Counted from the first letter of the stretch, positions 7,655 through 15,948 are shown. The stretch is DNA of 64,000 nt from WGAB01 sp964406105 (GCA_964406105.1 CAYOQK010000021.1:1-64000), one strand, 5' to 3'. The notes: a model not told the origin generated them from the letters alone. Numbers and translations: made by a program.

Positions 7655-8653
7655 TTACGTTTGACGCACCTCCTGATACGCCCGGATCAGGGTTCTCCAC
7701 ACCACTTCAGGCTGCTCCGATCGGATGGACGACATAAAGGCCGTGCCCCGAAAGCTCCAGGCGGCCAGATTCCGAACCCCCGCTTTGGCTGCGGCGTGCA
7801 CCGCTCGGGCCACATCCTCCTCGGTCCCTGCGGGAATCCGGAAGGCCTGAATCCAGATCTGTGGTTCCTTGCCGTGGGCCTGGGCCAAGGCTGCCACCTT
7901 CCGGGCATAGGCCTTCACGTGTCGGCCTACGGCTTCTCCGGTCAACTGTTGCCAGGGGTTGTGCCAGTAGGGATCTGTGCCCACGATGTCCAGCTCCGGG
8001 AGGCTGAAGAATCGGGGCCAGGAGTCCTCTTCTTCTTGATGGGGCAGAAGGCAAAGGGCAGTGCGCAACCCCAGGTCTTTGGCATGGCGGGCCAGTTCCT
8101 GGATCAGCGCCACCAGGCGATCCATCTGAAAGCGACGCATCTCCGGTGTAAAGGTCTGGGGCAAGGGACGCCCCTGCTCCTCTCTCCACGCCCGTTGACA
8201 CGCCTCGCACCAGCAGCCGTGTTGATCGGCATGGTGGTAGAAGTGGGGTTCGTCAAAGAACACCCCGTCGGCCCCGGTACGTGCAGCCGCTTCTACCCAA
8301 TGGTGCAAGAACTCGCGGGTTTCCGGATGGGTAGGACATGCCGCCGGTAGAGGATCTCCCTCGGCTGACACCTGATTGGCGTTCCGATGGCGGAGGGCAA
8401 AATCGGAAAAGGCTTCGCCCCCAAAGATCCGTCCCACACCCCAGGGATCCAGGAACACCTCCAGACCGTGGTGGTGCGAGCGTGCCACGATCTCCGCCAT
8501 GGTGTCTGCATAGAAGGCAAGGTCGTTTTCCGAAAAGGTGTGGACCACAAAGGTGAGGCCGGCTTGGGCCATTTCAGCCAGATCCCGGTCCACGTGGCGG
8601 GGATCCCGGTTTCCGAAGTACGAGACCCCCACATGCCAGGGACGTGCCGCCAT
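7655..8653 (-). CDS. Putative TIM-barrel glycoside-hydrolase-like protein
   Basis: 332 residues with no signal peptide. I do not recognise a named family with certainty. It has a (beta/alpha)8 look: the start HVGVSYFGNRD, the repeated strand/helix pattern, GADGVFFDEPHFYHH near residue 125 with candidate acidic catalytic residues, a Cys pair in CWCEACQRAW, LDIVGTDPYWHNPW and a late WIQAFRIPAG strand. This resembles uncharacterised glycosyl-hydrolase-like barrels. The start is set by GGAGGTGACACC directly upstream of the ATG at 8653; the longer open frame (to 9607) is a shadow of the EamA gene. Confidence 0.7.
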   Translation of the reverse strand: MAARPWHVGVSYFGNRDPRHVDRDLAEMAQAGLTFVVHTFSENDLAFYADTMAEIVARSHHHGLEVFLDPWGVGRIFGGEAFSDFALRHRNANQVSAEGDPLPAACPTHPETREFLHHWVEAAARTGADGVFFDEPHFYHHADQHGCWCEACQRAWREEQGRPLPQTFTPEMRRFQMDRLVALIQELARHAKDLGLRTALCLLPHQEEEDSWPRFFSLPELDIVGTDPYWHNPWQQLTGEAVGRHVKAYARKVAALAQAHGKEPQIWIQAFRIPAGTEEDVARAVHAAAKAGVRNLAAWSFRGTAFMSSIRSEQPEVVWRTLIRAYQEVRQT

Positions 8654-8689
8654 GGTGTCACCTCCGTTGAGGCTCAAAGGGTACAGGAG

Positions 8690-8754
8690 AGTCCCCTGGT
8701 TCGTGTTTGCGCCAAAGCGCCTTATCTCCTTAGCGTCTTGGCGTTGCCTCCAGC
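8690..8754 (-). repeat. Short heptad-like repeat remnant (GCGCCAAAG type)
   Basis: After the EamA stop codon the minus strand carries near-repeats of 7-8 bases: AACGCCAAGACGCTAAGG, then AAGGCGC and TTTGGCGCAAA. This resembles the short tandem repeats of the CGCAAAG kind known in many bacterial genomes. A related run occurs at the uvrA 3' end (about 41453-41484). Confidence 0.4.
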
Positions 8755-9609
8755 CTATGCCCCCAGGATCAGCAGGCCTCCCAGTACCATGAGCAGGCTG
8801 CCCAGAAGCCGAACGCCAAAGGCCTCTTCGTGGAACACCCATCGCCCCAGGATCACGCCAAACACCCCTTGAAAACGCTTCAAGGCGATCATGTAAGCCA
8901 CGATGGCCCGTTCTATGGCCAGCATATGGAACACCACCATACCGCTGAACAGTACCCCAGAGGCCAGCAGTTGGGGCCAGGGAGCCTTGCTGGCCCGCGT
9001 GGGCCAATGCCGAAGCCCGATCGGGGCCAACACCAGGGTCATGACCACCGCATAGTGCACGCTGAAGTAGGTGGGAGACGAGTGGAGCACCAATTGCTTC
9101 CCCACCAAGGAGGTGAGGCTGTACAGGGCGGCAGCCCCCAACATGCGACGGCTGCCGGGCTCCTGAAGGAGGGCCCGCAGAGGGGCCCAGGGGCCCTGAT
9201 CCCGCCGGTCCAGGTTCAGCACATAGGATCCCAACACCACCAATAGGATCCCGGCAAAGCCCTGGCAACTCACCCGCTCGCCCAGGAAAACCCAACCGGT
9301 TAGGACCAGAAAGAGAGGGGTGAAGCTCAGGTACGGCAGGGTTAGGGAGAGGGGAGCGATCCGAAGGGCCTGGATGTAGAGTATCAGGGCCGCGGTTTCC
9401 AGGGGGATCCAGGGGAGGTGAAGCCACCAGAACACGGGGTCCAGGGGAGGCACCCCGTGGAGGAGCAGCGGCAACAGCACGGGAACGGTCACCAGGTACC
9501 GAAAGAACAGGATGAAGCGATCGTTGGCCCCCTGCCGCATGGCCTGTTTGGCCACAGCGTCGCTGGTGGCCCAACTCCAAGCGGAAAGCAACGCATACAG
9601 GGCCCACAT
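8755..9609 (-). CDS. EamA-family (drug/metabolite) transporter
   Basis: 284 residues with ten predicted membrane helices as two five-helix EamA repeats. The first begins LYALLSAWSWATSDAVAKQA, and the second follows LGAAALYSLTSLVGKQLV. Helix ends such as FLGERVS and FHEEAFGVRLLGS match the E-rich loop typical of the family. The substrate is unknown. It is separated from the downstream barrel protein by about 100 bases. Its start has only a short leader from the divergent promoter region. Confidence 0.88.
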   Translation of the reverse strand: MWALYALLSAWSWATSDAVAKQAMRQGANDRFILFFRYLVTVPVLLPLLLHGVPPLDPVFWWLHLPWIPLETAALILYIQALRIAPLSLTLPYLSFTPLFLVLTGWVFLGERVSCQGFAGILLVVLGSYVLNLDRRDQGPWAPLRALLQEPGSRRMLGAAALYSLTSLVGKQLVLHSSPTYFSVHYAVVMTLVLAPIGLRHWPTRASKAPWPQLLASGVLFSGMVVFHMLAIERAIVAYMIALKRFQGVFGVILGRWVFHEEAFGVRLLGSLLMVLGGLLILGA

Positions 9610-9623
9610 CCCACAGAGCCCTT

Positions 9624-9682
9624 ATCTTACACCGGTGGGTTGCTGTCCAACGCTTGCCGAGCCCTGAGGGTCGGTGTACATT
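9624..9682. promoter_or_regulatory. Back-to-back divergent promoters (EamA leftward, VCBS gene rightward)
   Basis: Rightward: TTGCCG (9654-9659), 17 bp, TACATT (9677-9682), with ATG only seven bases later. Leftward: TAAGAT (complement of 9624-9629) with TTGGAC 15 bp upstream, a shorter than ideal spacer. The two -35 elements are nearly adjacent, so the promoters may compete. Confidence 0.55.
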
Positions 9683-9689
9683 TAGCGTA

Positions 9690-11171
9690 ATGCGTCTGTT
9701 TTCCGTGCCTTGGGCCTCGGTTCTGTTGCTTTCCTTGGTTTCCGGACCGTTGTACCGCCAGGGATCCTTCCCTGTGCCGTCGGTGCCCGACCAAGTGGTA
9801 CCGGTGGATTACGGGAACGACGGCGATCCGGATCTCCTGCTGGTGTCCTCTCTACCCGGCGGCACCCGGCTCCTGGAAAACGAAGGGGCCGGGACCTTTG
9901 TGGACATCACGGAAACCACCGATCTTCCCGAGATCCCTGGCTTTTTGGCCTTGGTGCCTTTGCCCTTGCCCTCTCCGTGGCTGGTGGGCACGGATATCCT
10001 GTCTCCCCAGCGGTTTCATCTGTATCGGCTTACTCCCCACGGCTTGGAGGAGTGGGCCTCGGTGGATCTCCCGGCTGGTCTTTCCGGCTCGCCTCTGGTG
10101 CGGGATTCCCTGAGGGTGCTCCTTCCCTTGGAAACCGGCGTGCTGACTGTGGAGGTGGACACCTTAGGGGGGCTGGAGGTTGGCCCCTTCCGGGGGATGC
10201 CAGGCCCGGTGTGGGAACTCCACGTGCTGGCCTCGGATACTGGGCAAGAGCTGTGGCTGGTGCACGTTCCTCGGGGGTGGTTCCTGGGGCCTAAGGATCA
10301 CCCCCAGGCTCCTCTGCCCCACCAGGTTTGTCCCCTTCCCCTTACGGATGCCGCCAGGGGTCTGCTCGTGGCTTGGGACACCACCGGCACCACCTGGCTG
10401 CTGGATGCCGAGGGCGGGGTGGTGGCCCAGGGTGTAGGGGCACCCAAGGGCACGTTTCGTTTTCTGCCCGTGTGGAGCGAAGGCCTATGGGGATGGGGTA
10501 CCACAGCGGCAGGGCAACCGGCCTTGGTTCGGTTTCGCCCCTCAGTGCTCCAGTGGGAACTCCTGCGATTGGACAGCCTGGGCGAGGTGGTTTACCCCAT
10601 CGCTGCACCGGAGAGCCCGGCTCCGGTCTTCGTGGTCTTCGGACACGATTCAGCCGTGGTGCTGGGATTTTCCCCTGTGGCCCCTTTAAGGGGCTGGCGG
10701 AGCCCTCCAGGCGGGGCCCTGTCCCTTTGGTTCCGAAGCCGGTACGTGGGAGTGTGGTATCGGCGATGGATCCCCTCGGCCCTGCCCTTTGTGGCTGTGG
10801 CCGACGTGGACTCGGCCCTCTGGTTCACCCCTTCGGGCCCGGTCCCCCTGCGCCTGCCCGGCTTCGGTTCCCTGGCCCCCTTGGAACCTGCTCCAGAAAC
10901 CCAGGAACCCGAGCCCACGGGCCTGTGGGTGTGGCCCAACCCCACCCATCGGAACCTCCGAATTGAGTACCTGGTGACCGAGCCGGCCTTGGTGGAGGTG
11001 TTGCTCTGCCGCACCGACGGCCAGGTGCTCCAAGTGTTGGATCGCACGGTGCGGGATCCAGGCCGCTATGAGATCACCGCCCAGCTGGAGCACTTGCCCC
11101 CGGGCCAGTACTTGGTGGTGTGCCGTCGGGGCAACGAGGTGGAGAACCAAAAGATCATCCTGATCCCATGA
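9690..11171 (+). CDS. Secreted FG-GAP/VCBS-repeat protein with type IX-like sorting tail
   Basis: 493 residues. An N-terminal hydrophobic signal (WASVLLLSLVSG) is followed by a VCBS/FG-GAP-like calcium-site repeat, VDYGNDGDPDLLLVSS, then a beta-rich region. The last about 80 residues begin LWVWPNPTHRNLRIEY and end QYLVVCRRGN...KIILIP. This has the layout of the C-terminal domain (WPNP start, DLxxLPxGxYxV core) that targets proteins through type IX secretion or related systems. Function is unknown; surface or extracellular location is inferred. The predicted mRNA is leaderless. The stop overlaps the cca start as ATGA. Confidence 0.75.
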   Translation: MRLFSVPWASVLLLSLVSGPLYRQGSFPVPSVPDQVVPVDYGNDGDPDLLLVSSLPGGTRLLENEGAGTFVDITETTDLPEIPGFLALVPLPLPSPWLVGTDILSPQRFHLYRLTPHGLEEWASVDLPAGLSGSPLVRDSLRVLLPLETGVLTVEVDTLGGLEVGPFRGMPGPVWELHVLASDTGQELWLVHVPRGWFLGPKDHPQAPLPHQVCPLPLTDAARGLLVAWDTTGTTWLLDAEGGVVAQGVGAPKGTFRFLPVWSEGLWGWGTTAAGQPALVRFRPSVLQWELLRLDSLGEVVYPIAAPESPAPVFVVFGHDSAVVLGFSPVAPLRGWRSPPGGALSLWFRSRYVGVWYRRWIPSALPFVAVADVDSALWFTPSGPVPLRLPGFGSLAPLEPAPETQEPEPTGLWVWPNPTHRNLRIEYLVTEPALVEVLLCRTDGQVLQVLDRTVRDPGRYEITAQLEHLPPGQYLVVCRRGNEVENQKIILIP

Positions 11172-12550
11172 AACACTGCTTGAAACGATTGCGGGAACGT
11201 TTGCCCCGTTCCCTGCTCCAGGAGCGTTTGCTGTACTTCGTGGGGGGTACGGTTCGCGATTGTGCCCTGGGCCAATCCCCCCAGGATGCCGACCTGGTGT
11301 ATGTGGGCCGGGCCCGGCGGCTGCTTCGTCATCACCGATTTCCAGGGCGGGTGGTGCCCTTGAAGCCCGAACTGGACGAGTACCGGATCGTGCTGGGCCC
11401 CGACTTCTGGGTGGACCTCTCGGGTCTGCGGGCAGAGAACCTCTGGAAGGATTTGGAACTCCGGGATTTTACCGTCAACGCCGTGGCCGTATCCCTGGAC
11501 CTAACGGTGGTCCTGGACCCCACCCAAGGGCTCCGAGACCTGCAGCAGCGCCGGCTTCGCACCTTCCGCCAGCGGAACCTGCGAGACGATCCCTTGCGTC
11601 TGCTCCGGGCCTTCCGGTTCCAAAGCACCCTGGGGTTTGACCTGGACCCCCGTACCGACCGATGGATCCGGCGTCTCCACTCCCTGATCAACACCGTGGC
11701 ACCCGAACGGATCCGGGAAGAGCTGCTCCGCCTATTCGGAGGACGGTGGATCACCCGGGCCTGCTGGGGCCTGCGGAGCACAGAGCTGCTCTTTGACCTG
11801 TTTCCCGAACTCCGAGCCATGGACCTGACCTTCCAGAGGTACCAAACGGATCAGAACCTGCTGGACCACACCTTGGCCACCGTAGAGCACTTGGAACACT
11901 GGGTGTTTCATCTGGACGACACCCCCTTGGCCCCCTATCGGTTTGAGTTGGCCCCTGTGCTGGAATCCCCCTCTCGCCGTGCGCTTCTGTTCTTGGCTGC
12001 CCTGCTGCACGACATCGGCAAACCCCAAACCCTGAGCCGAGACGCCGATGGACGCACCCATTTCCTGAACCACGATCGGGTGGGGGCACGCTTGGCTGCA
12101 CGTCGGCTCCAAGCCCTACGGTTTGCCCGACGGGAGTGGGAAACCGTGGCCTTCTTGGTGCGGTACCACATGTATCCCCATCATCTGGCCTGGGATCCCC
12201 ACATGACCGACCGGGCTGTGGCCCGGTACGTTCGTCGGATGGGCGAGTGGGCTTTCCCTTTGCTGCTCCTGGCCATCGCCGATGCTCTGGCTTCGCCCCC
12301 TGAGCTCATCGGCATCCAGAGGCACCTGCTGTTGGCCCAAAGGATCCAAACGATCCTGGAGCGGCAACGGAAGGCCCCACAGCGCCGGCTCATCACGGGC
12401 TACGACCTTCAGGCCTTGGGGATTCCCCAGGGGCCGGTGTACCGTCAGATCCTGGAGGCCATTCAGGAGGAGCATCTGGCAGGTCGCATCCGCGATCGGG
12501 CCCAGGCCTTGCGGCGGGCTCGGGAGCTTTACCAACGCCTTCGGGGCTGA
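11168..12550 (+). CDS. cca: CCA-adding tRNA nucleotidyltransferase with HD domain
   Basis: 460 residues. It is a class II nucleotidyltransferase of the poly(A) polymerase/CCA family. The head has GGTVRD (residues 26-31) and the metal-binding DAD in PQDADLVYVG. RDFTVNAVAVSLD and DDPLRLLRAFRFQ are the neck motifs. A C-terminal HD phosphohydrolase domain has LLHDIGKPQTLSR, NHDRVGA and HADA-like IADALAS. It repairs or adds the tRNA 3' CCA; all five tRNAs here lack encoded CCA, which makes this enzyme essential for them. The start is the ATGA overlap with the upstream gene. Confidence 0.9.
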   Translation: MKHCLKRLRERLPRSLLQERLLYFVGGTVRDCALGQSPQDADLVYVGRARRLLRHHRFPGRVVPLKPELDEYRIVLGPDFWVDLSGLRAENLWKDLELRDFTVNAVAVSLDLTVVLDPTQGLRDLQQRRLRTFRQRNLRDDPLRLLRAFRFQSTLGFDLDPRTDRWIRRLHSLINTVAPERIREELLRLFGGRWITRACWGLRSTELLFDLFPELRAMDLTFQRYQTDQNLLDHTLATVEHLEHWVFHLDDTPLAPYRFELAPVLESPSRRALLFLAALLHDIGKPQTLSRDADGRTHFLNHDRVGARLAARRLQALRFARREWETVAFLVRYHMYPHHLAWDPHMTDRAVARYVRRMGEWAFPLLLLAIADALASPPELIGIQRHLLLAQRIQTILERQRKAPQRRLITGYDLQALGIPQGPVYRQILEAIQEEHLAGRIRDRAQALRRARELYQRLRG

Positions 12551-12581
12551 GGGCCCAAAGGCCCGCCCCGGTTTTCCACAC

Positions 12582-12618
12582 TTGACATTCCCCTTTTCCT
12601 CGTGTAGGGTAGGAAAAG
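12582..12618 (+). promoter_or_regulatory. kamA promoter with an inverted repeat around the -10 box
   Basis: TTGACA (12582-12587), a 17-bp spacer and TAGGGT (12605-12610) form the promoter. Perfect arms CTTTTCCT (12593-12600) and AGGAAAAG (12611-12618) flank a 10-bp spacer that contains the whole -10 element. A protein bound there would block RNA polymerase. Confidence 0.6.
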
Positions 12619-12688
12619 AAAGGGCGTTTTTCGCCAACCTCGGTCGTCAGTTCTTTCAATTCCATCCTTTGGGACATCGGGTAATGGA

Positions 12689-12713
12689 GGGCCGAGACTG
12701 AAAAAACCGGCCC
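12689..12713 (+). promoter_or_regulatory. Hairpin in the kamA leader
   Basis: GGGCCG (12689-12694) pairs with CGGCCC (12708-12713) around an A-rich loop and is followed by AAAAA, not T. It sits 15 bases before the GGAGG site in a leader of about 120 bases. No known riboswitch class was recognised. Confidence 0.35.
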
Positions 12714-12739
12714 AAAAATGAAGCCAGAAGGAGGTACCA

Positions 12740-13888
12740 ATGGACTGGCTCAAAGAATTGAAACACAACATCACAACCCTTGAAGAATTGAAAGCCTACC
12801 TCCCCCTGAGCCCTGAGGAGGAAGAGGCTCTCCACCGCGTTTTGAACCTGCACCCCATGAGCATCCCCCGGTACTACCTCTCGCTCATGGATCCCAACGA
12901 TCCAGAGGACCCCATCCGGAAAATGGCCGTGCCTTCTGCGGCGGAACTCATCGCCGAAGGAGAGTACGACACCAGTGGAGAGCACGAGAACACGAAGTTG
13001 CCAGGCCTGCAACACAAGTATGCCCAAACGGCCCTGATCCTGGCCACCACCCGTTGCGCCATGTACTGCCGCTACTGCTTCCGCAAGCGGCTGGTGGGCT
13101 TGAAGAGCAGCGAGGTAATCCGGCGACTGGAGGCAGCGGCCGAGTACATATGGCAGCATCCGGAGATCAACAACGTGCTGATCTCCGGAGGAGACCCCCT
13201 CACCCTGCCCAATGACCTGTTGGAACGGTTCCTTAAGACCCTTACCCCTATTCCCCACTTGCGGTTCGTGCGCATTGGCAGCCGCGTTCCCGTAACCTTC
13301 CCCATGCGAATCCTCTGGGACGACGAGCTCCTGGACATCTTCCGTCGGTACTCCAAGCCGGAGAAACGGCTCTTTGTGGTTACCCACTTTAACCATCCCA
13401 AGGAGATCACACCCGAATCCACAGCCGCAGTGGCTCGGCTGATTGATGCTGGTGTGGTGGTAAGCAACCAAACCGTGCTCTTGCGGGGGATCAACGACAA
13501 CCCGGAGGTGTTGGCAGAGCTGCAGAACCGCCTGGTGTCCATCGGCGTGAACCCGTACTACGTGTTCCAGTGCCGGCCCGTGAAACGCGTGAAGCACCAC
13601 TTCCAGGTGCCCTTGGTGGAAGGGTACTGGATTGTGGAAGAGGCCAAAAAGCGGCTCAATGGCCACAGCAAGCGCTTCCGGTACGCCATGTCGCACCGAA
13701 CCGGGAAGGTGGAGATCCTGGGAATCGTGGGCGACTACTTCGTGTTCAAGTACCATCAGGCCAAGAACCCTGAAGACTACGGCAAGATCTTTTTCCGCCG
13801 GGTGAACCCCACGGCGGGTTGGCTGGATGATCTGGAACCGGTGGATGCCGAGGAGGTGGTCTCCACGGCCTTTTGTTCCACCTGCTGA
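12740..13888 (+). CDS. KamA-family radical SAM aminomutase-like enzyme
   Basis: 382 residues. The radical-SAM cluster ligands are Cys106, Cys110 and Cys113 in CAMYCRYC. LISGGDPLTLPNDLL is the SAM-binding GGDPL motif. A Cys in VFQCRPVKRVKHH and the tail CSTC match the zinc/dimer site of lysine 2,3-aminomutase. The family rearranges alpha- to beta-amino acids with PLP and a 5'-deoxyadenosyl radical. The region that holds the PLP lysine in KamA (PGGGGK) reads SHRTGKVEI here, so the lysine may be kept but the substrate pocket differs. A strong AGGAGGTACCA precedes the ATG. It is monocistronic, between its own promoter and a terminator. Confidence 0.8.
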   Translation: MDWLKELKHNITTLEELKAYLPLSPEEEEALHRVLNLHPMSIPRYYLSLMDPNDPEDPIRKMAVPSAAELIAEGEYDTSGEHENTKLPGLQHKYAQTALILATTRCAMYCRYCFRKRLVGLKSSEVIRRLEAAAEYIWQHPEINNVLISGGDPLTLPNDLLERFLKTLTPIPHLRFVRIGSRVPVTFPMRILWDDELLDIFRRYSKPEKRLFVVTHFNHPKEITPESTAAVARLIDAGVVVSNQTVLLRGINDNPEVLAELQNRLVSIGVNPYYVFQCRPVKRVKHHFQVPLVEGYWIVEEAKKRLNGHSKRFRYAMSHRTGKVEILGIVGDYFVFKYHQAKNPEDYGKIFFRRVNPTAGWLDDLEPVDAEEVVSTAFCSTC

Positions 13889-13910
13889 GCCAGAGAGTAG
13901 TGCACTCCCT

Positions 13911-13945
13911 TGGGTGGGGGCGGCCAGAATGGCCGCCCCCACCCA
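13911..13945 (+). terminator. Strong palindromic terminator after kamA
   Basis: A perfect 15-bp stem runs from TGGGTGGGGGCGGCC (13911-13925) through loop AGAAT to the complementary arm ending at 13945, followed by TTTTCTCT. It lies 22 bases after the stop codon. Confidence 0.85.
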
Positions 13946-14024
13946 TTTTCTCTCCTTGTGGTGAACCCCTTGCGCTCTCCGGAATACCCGACCAAATCGC
14001 CAAACTACTTGGGTTTTCCAAGGC

Positions 14025-14053
14025 TTGAAAGCCCAAATGTAAGCGTTTACTTT
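14025..14053 (+). promoter_or_regulatory. Promoter of the respiratory cluster with a LacI/CcpA-type operator
   Basis: TTGAAA (14025-14030), 17 bp and TACTTT (14048-14053). The 15-mer ATGTAAGCGTTTACT (14037-14051) lies across the spacer and -10. It fits the cre-like consensus WTGNAANCGNWNNCW of LacI-family regulators at every position. No such regulator is encoded in the window. Confidence 0.55.
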
Positions 14054-14087
14054 TCTTGCAAAACCCGTTCAAACCAGGGAGGTGATC

Positions 14088-15299
14088 ATGAGGCGAGTAT
14101 GGAGTGTCGTAGGTCTGGTGGCCCTCACCGTGGGGGCACTCCAGGCAGAGTGGACCCTCTCCGGACAGATCCGCCACCGCTTTGAGTGGGACCAGCGCTC
14201 CTTTAATGCTGACCAGGGCGCCAACACCTATCACCTGCTCCGCAGCCGCCTGGGCATCCAGTTTTCTAACGATCCCATCTACGCCTACTTCCAGTTCCAA
14301 GACTCTCGGGCCTTCGGCACAGAAACCAGCACGCTGACCGACGGCAGCGCCGACAACTTTGACCTCCACCAGGGGTACCTGCGAATCCGTCACCCCTTCG
14401 GCCTGCGGATGTGCCTGAAGATCGGTCGCCAAGAGGTGGCCCTGGGCAACCAGCGGCTGGTGGGCGCCGTGGGCTGGCATAACATCGGCCGCAGCTTTGA
14501 CGGTATCGTCCTCCATAGCCACCTGGGCCCCTTGGGCGTGCGTCTGTTCACCCTCCGCACCAACGAAACCAGCGCCCCCAAGGACGAGGGCGACTTTGAC
14601 CTCTTCGGCTTCCACGGTGGCCTCACCCTGCCCGGCCTCAGGGTGGAACCCCTTCTGCTCTTTGAACACACCTACAACCTGCCCGACTCCCAAGCGGTGA
14701 ACCGGTTTACGGCCTACGCCTGGGTCCACGGCGGCCTGGCTGGCTTGACCTACTCCCTGGAAGGGGCGTATCAGGGCGGAACCCAACAAGGCCTGGACAT
14801 CTCGGCCTTCCTGGCCGCAGTGAAACTCGGCTACACCCTACAACAGGCCGCAATGAAGCCCGGCATCACTTTGGGCTTGGATCTCCTCAGTGGCGATGCC
14901 GACCCCACAGACGACAAGATTGAGGTCTTCAACACCCTGTATGCCACCAATCACAAGTTCTACGGGTACATGGACTACTTCCTGAACATCCCGGTGCACA
15001 CCTACGGGTTGGGGCTCCAGGACCTGTATGCCAGCCTGCACGCCAAGCCCCTGCCAGGCTTCACCGCCAAGGCCACGGCCCACGTGTTCCAGGCGGCCCA
15101 GGAGTACACCCTTCAGGATGGAAGCACCACCCGGGCCTTTGGCAATGAGGTGGACCTCACCCTGAGCTACAAGTACGGCGAGAACCTGGGCGTATCCGGA
15201 GGCTTTTCCGTGTTCCTGCCGGGCGACATCTTTAAGGAGAAGCGGGGCGAGGATCCGGCCACCTGGTTCTACCTCATGACCACCGTCACCTTCAAGTAA
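14088..15299 (+). CDS. Alginate-export-type outer-membrane beta-barrel
   Basis: 403 residues. A signal peptide (residues 1-22, ending LQA) precedes repeated amphipathic strands. WTLSGQIRHRFEW, LRSRLGIQF, YAYFQFQDSR and LRMCLKIGRQEVALGNQRLVG are the opening strands of the Alginate_exp/AlgE-like family, a 16-18-strand porin type. It ends in the aromatic YLMTTVTFK expected of outer-membrane barrels. The ATG at 14088 follows GGGAGGTGATC. As first gene before a multiheme cytochrome set it probably admits the respiratory substrate (an anion such as nitrite) or assists cytochrome placement. Confidence 0.8.
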   Translation: MRRVWSVVGLVALTVGALQAEWTLSGQIRHRFEWDQRSFNADQGANTYHLLRSRLGIQFSNDPIYAYFQFQDSRAFGTETSTLTDGSADNFDLHQGYLRIRHPFGLRMCLKIGRQEVALGNQRLVGAVGWHNIGRSFDGIVLHSHLGPLGVRLFTLRTNETSAPKDEGDFDLFGFHGGLTLPGLRVEPLLLFEHTYNLPDSQAVNRFTAYAWVHGGLAGLTYSLEGAYQGGTQQGLDISAFLAAVKLGYTLQQAAMKPGITLGLDLLSGDADPTDDKIEVFNTLYATNHKFYGYMDYFLNIPVHTYGLGLQDLYASLHAKPLPGFTAKATAHVFQAAQEYTLQDGSTTRAFGNEVDLTLSYKYGENLGVSGGFSVFLPGDIFKEKRGEDPATWFYLMTTVTFK

Positions 15300-15331
15300 G
15301 CCATGAACCCCACACCCAGGAGGTGTAAACT

Positions 15332-15352
15332 CCGGAGAGCCGGCCTCTCCGG
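15332..15352 (+). promoter_or_regulatory. Intercistronic hairpin
   Basis: CCGGAGAG (15332-15339) and CTCTCCGG (15345-15352) form an 8-bp perfect stem with a 5-base loop between the porin stop and the NapC-type start. No T-run follows. A role in mRNA processing or in setting different expression levels is plausible. Confidence 0.45.
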
Positions 15353-15364
15353 TGAGCTCCAGCC

Positions 15365-15928
15365 ATGCGGAACGTCTTGCTGACCCGTGGGTTCTGGCTC
15401 TTCGTGGCTGGGGTGCTCGTGGGCATCGTGCTGGTGGGCCTCTCGGCTAAGGCCATCCACGTGACCTCAGAGCCTGAGTTTTGCATGAGCTGCCACGAGA
15501 TGCGGCTCGTGGCGGAACAGGGGTGGATGCACTCCCCCCACTATCAGAACGACGAAGGGGTGGTGGCTCAATGTACCGATTGCCATGTGCCCCCCGGCGT
15601 AGTCCCCACCCTGTGGACCAAAACACGGGATGGCCTTAAGGACCTGGTGGTCCACTTCTTTGGCAACCCCAATCCCAACCTCATGGATTGGGATCACCTG
15701 GCACGTACCGCTCGGGCCAAAATCCAGGATGAGGCCTGCCTGCGGTGCCACGAGAACCTCACCCCCAAGGGAGCCAGCATCAAGCAACTCATCGCCCACC
15801 GGGAGTACCTTCGCCTGGAGGGCGAAAAGCGCTGTTTGGACTGCCATACCGAGGAGTTTCACGGCCGTTTTCGGGAAATGCTCACACCTCCGGAGGCCCA
15901 AACCGTAGAGGTGTGGCCTTTGGAATAA
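15365..15928 (+). CDS. NapC/NrfH-type tetraheme quinol dehydrogenase
   Basis: 187 residues. One N-terminal membrane helix (FWLFVAGVLVGIVLVGLSA) anchors a periplasmic domain with four heme c sites: CMSCH, CTDCH, CLRCH and CLDCH. The Met in CMSCHEM is the typical NrfH-type first-heme region. The protein takes electrons from membrane quinol and passes them to a periplasmic multiheme partner. The octaheme enzyme starts 20 bases downstream and is the obvious partner, as in the NapC-like/HAO pairs of Epsilonproteobacteria. Confidence 0.9.
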   Translation: MRNVLLTRGFWLFVAGVLVGIVLVGLSAKAIHVTSEPEFCMSCHEMRLVAEQGWMHSPHYQNDEGVVAQCTDCHVPPGVVPTLWTKTRDGLKDLVVHFFGNPNPNLMDWDHLARTARAKIQDEACLRCHENLTPKGASIKQLIAHREYLRLEGEKRCLDCHTEEFHGRFREMLTPPEAQTVEVWPLE

Positions 15929-15948
15929 AGGGAAAAAGGAGGGACGCC

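Noticed and set aside
8690..8754. CRISPR array
   Set aside because: The repeats are only 7-8 bases, imperfect and without spacers of regular length. No cas genes are present.
8654..9607. Upstream half of the 650-codon minus frame before the TIM-barrel gene
   Set aside because: It is an out-of-frame shadow of the EamA gene; GGAGGTGACACC precedes the ATG at 8653.
15745..15948. N-terminal extension of the HAO frame
   Set aside because: It overlaps the NapC-type gene in another frame; a strong ribosome-binding site and signal peptide set the start at 15949.
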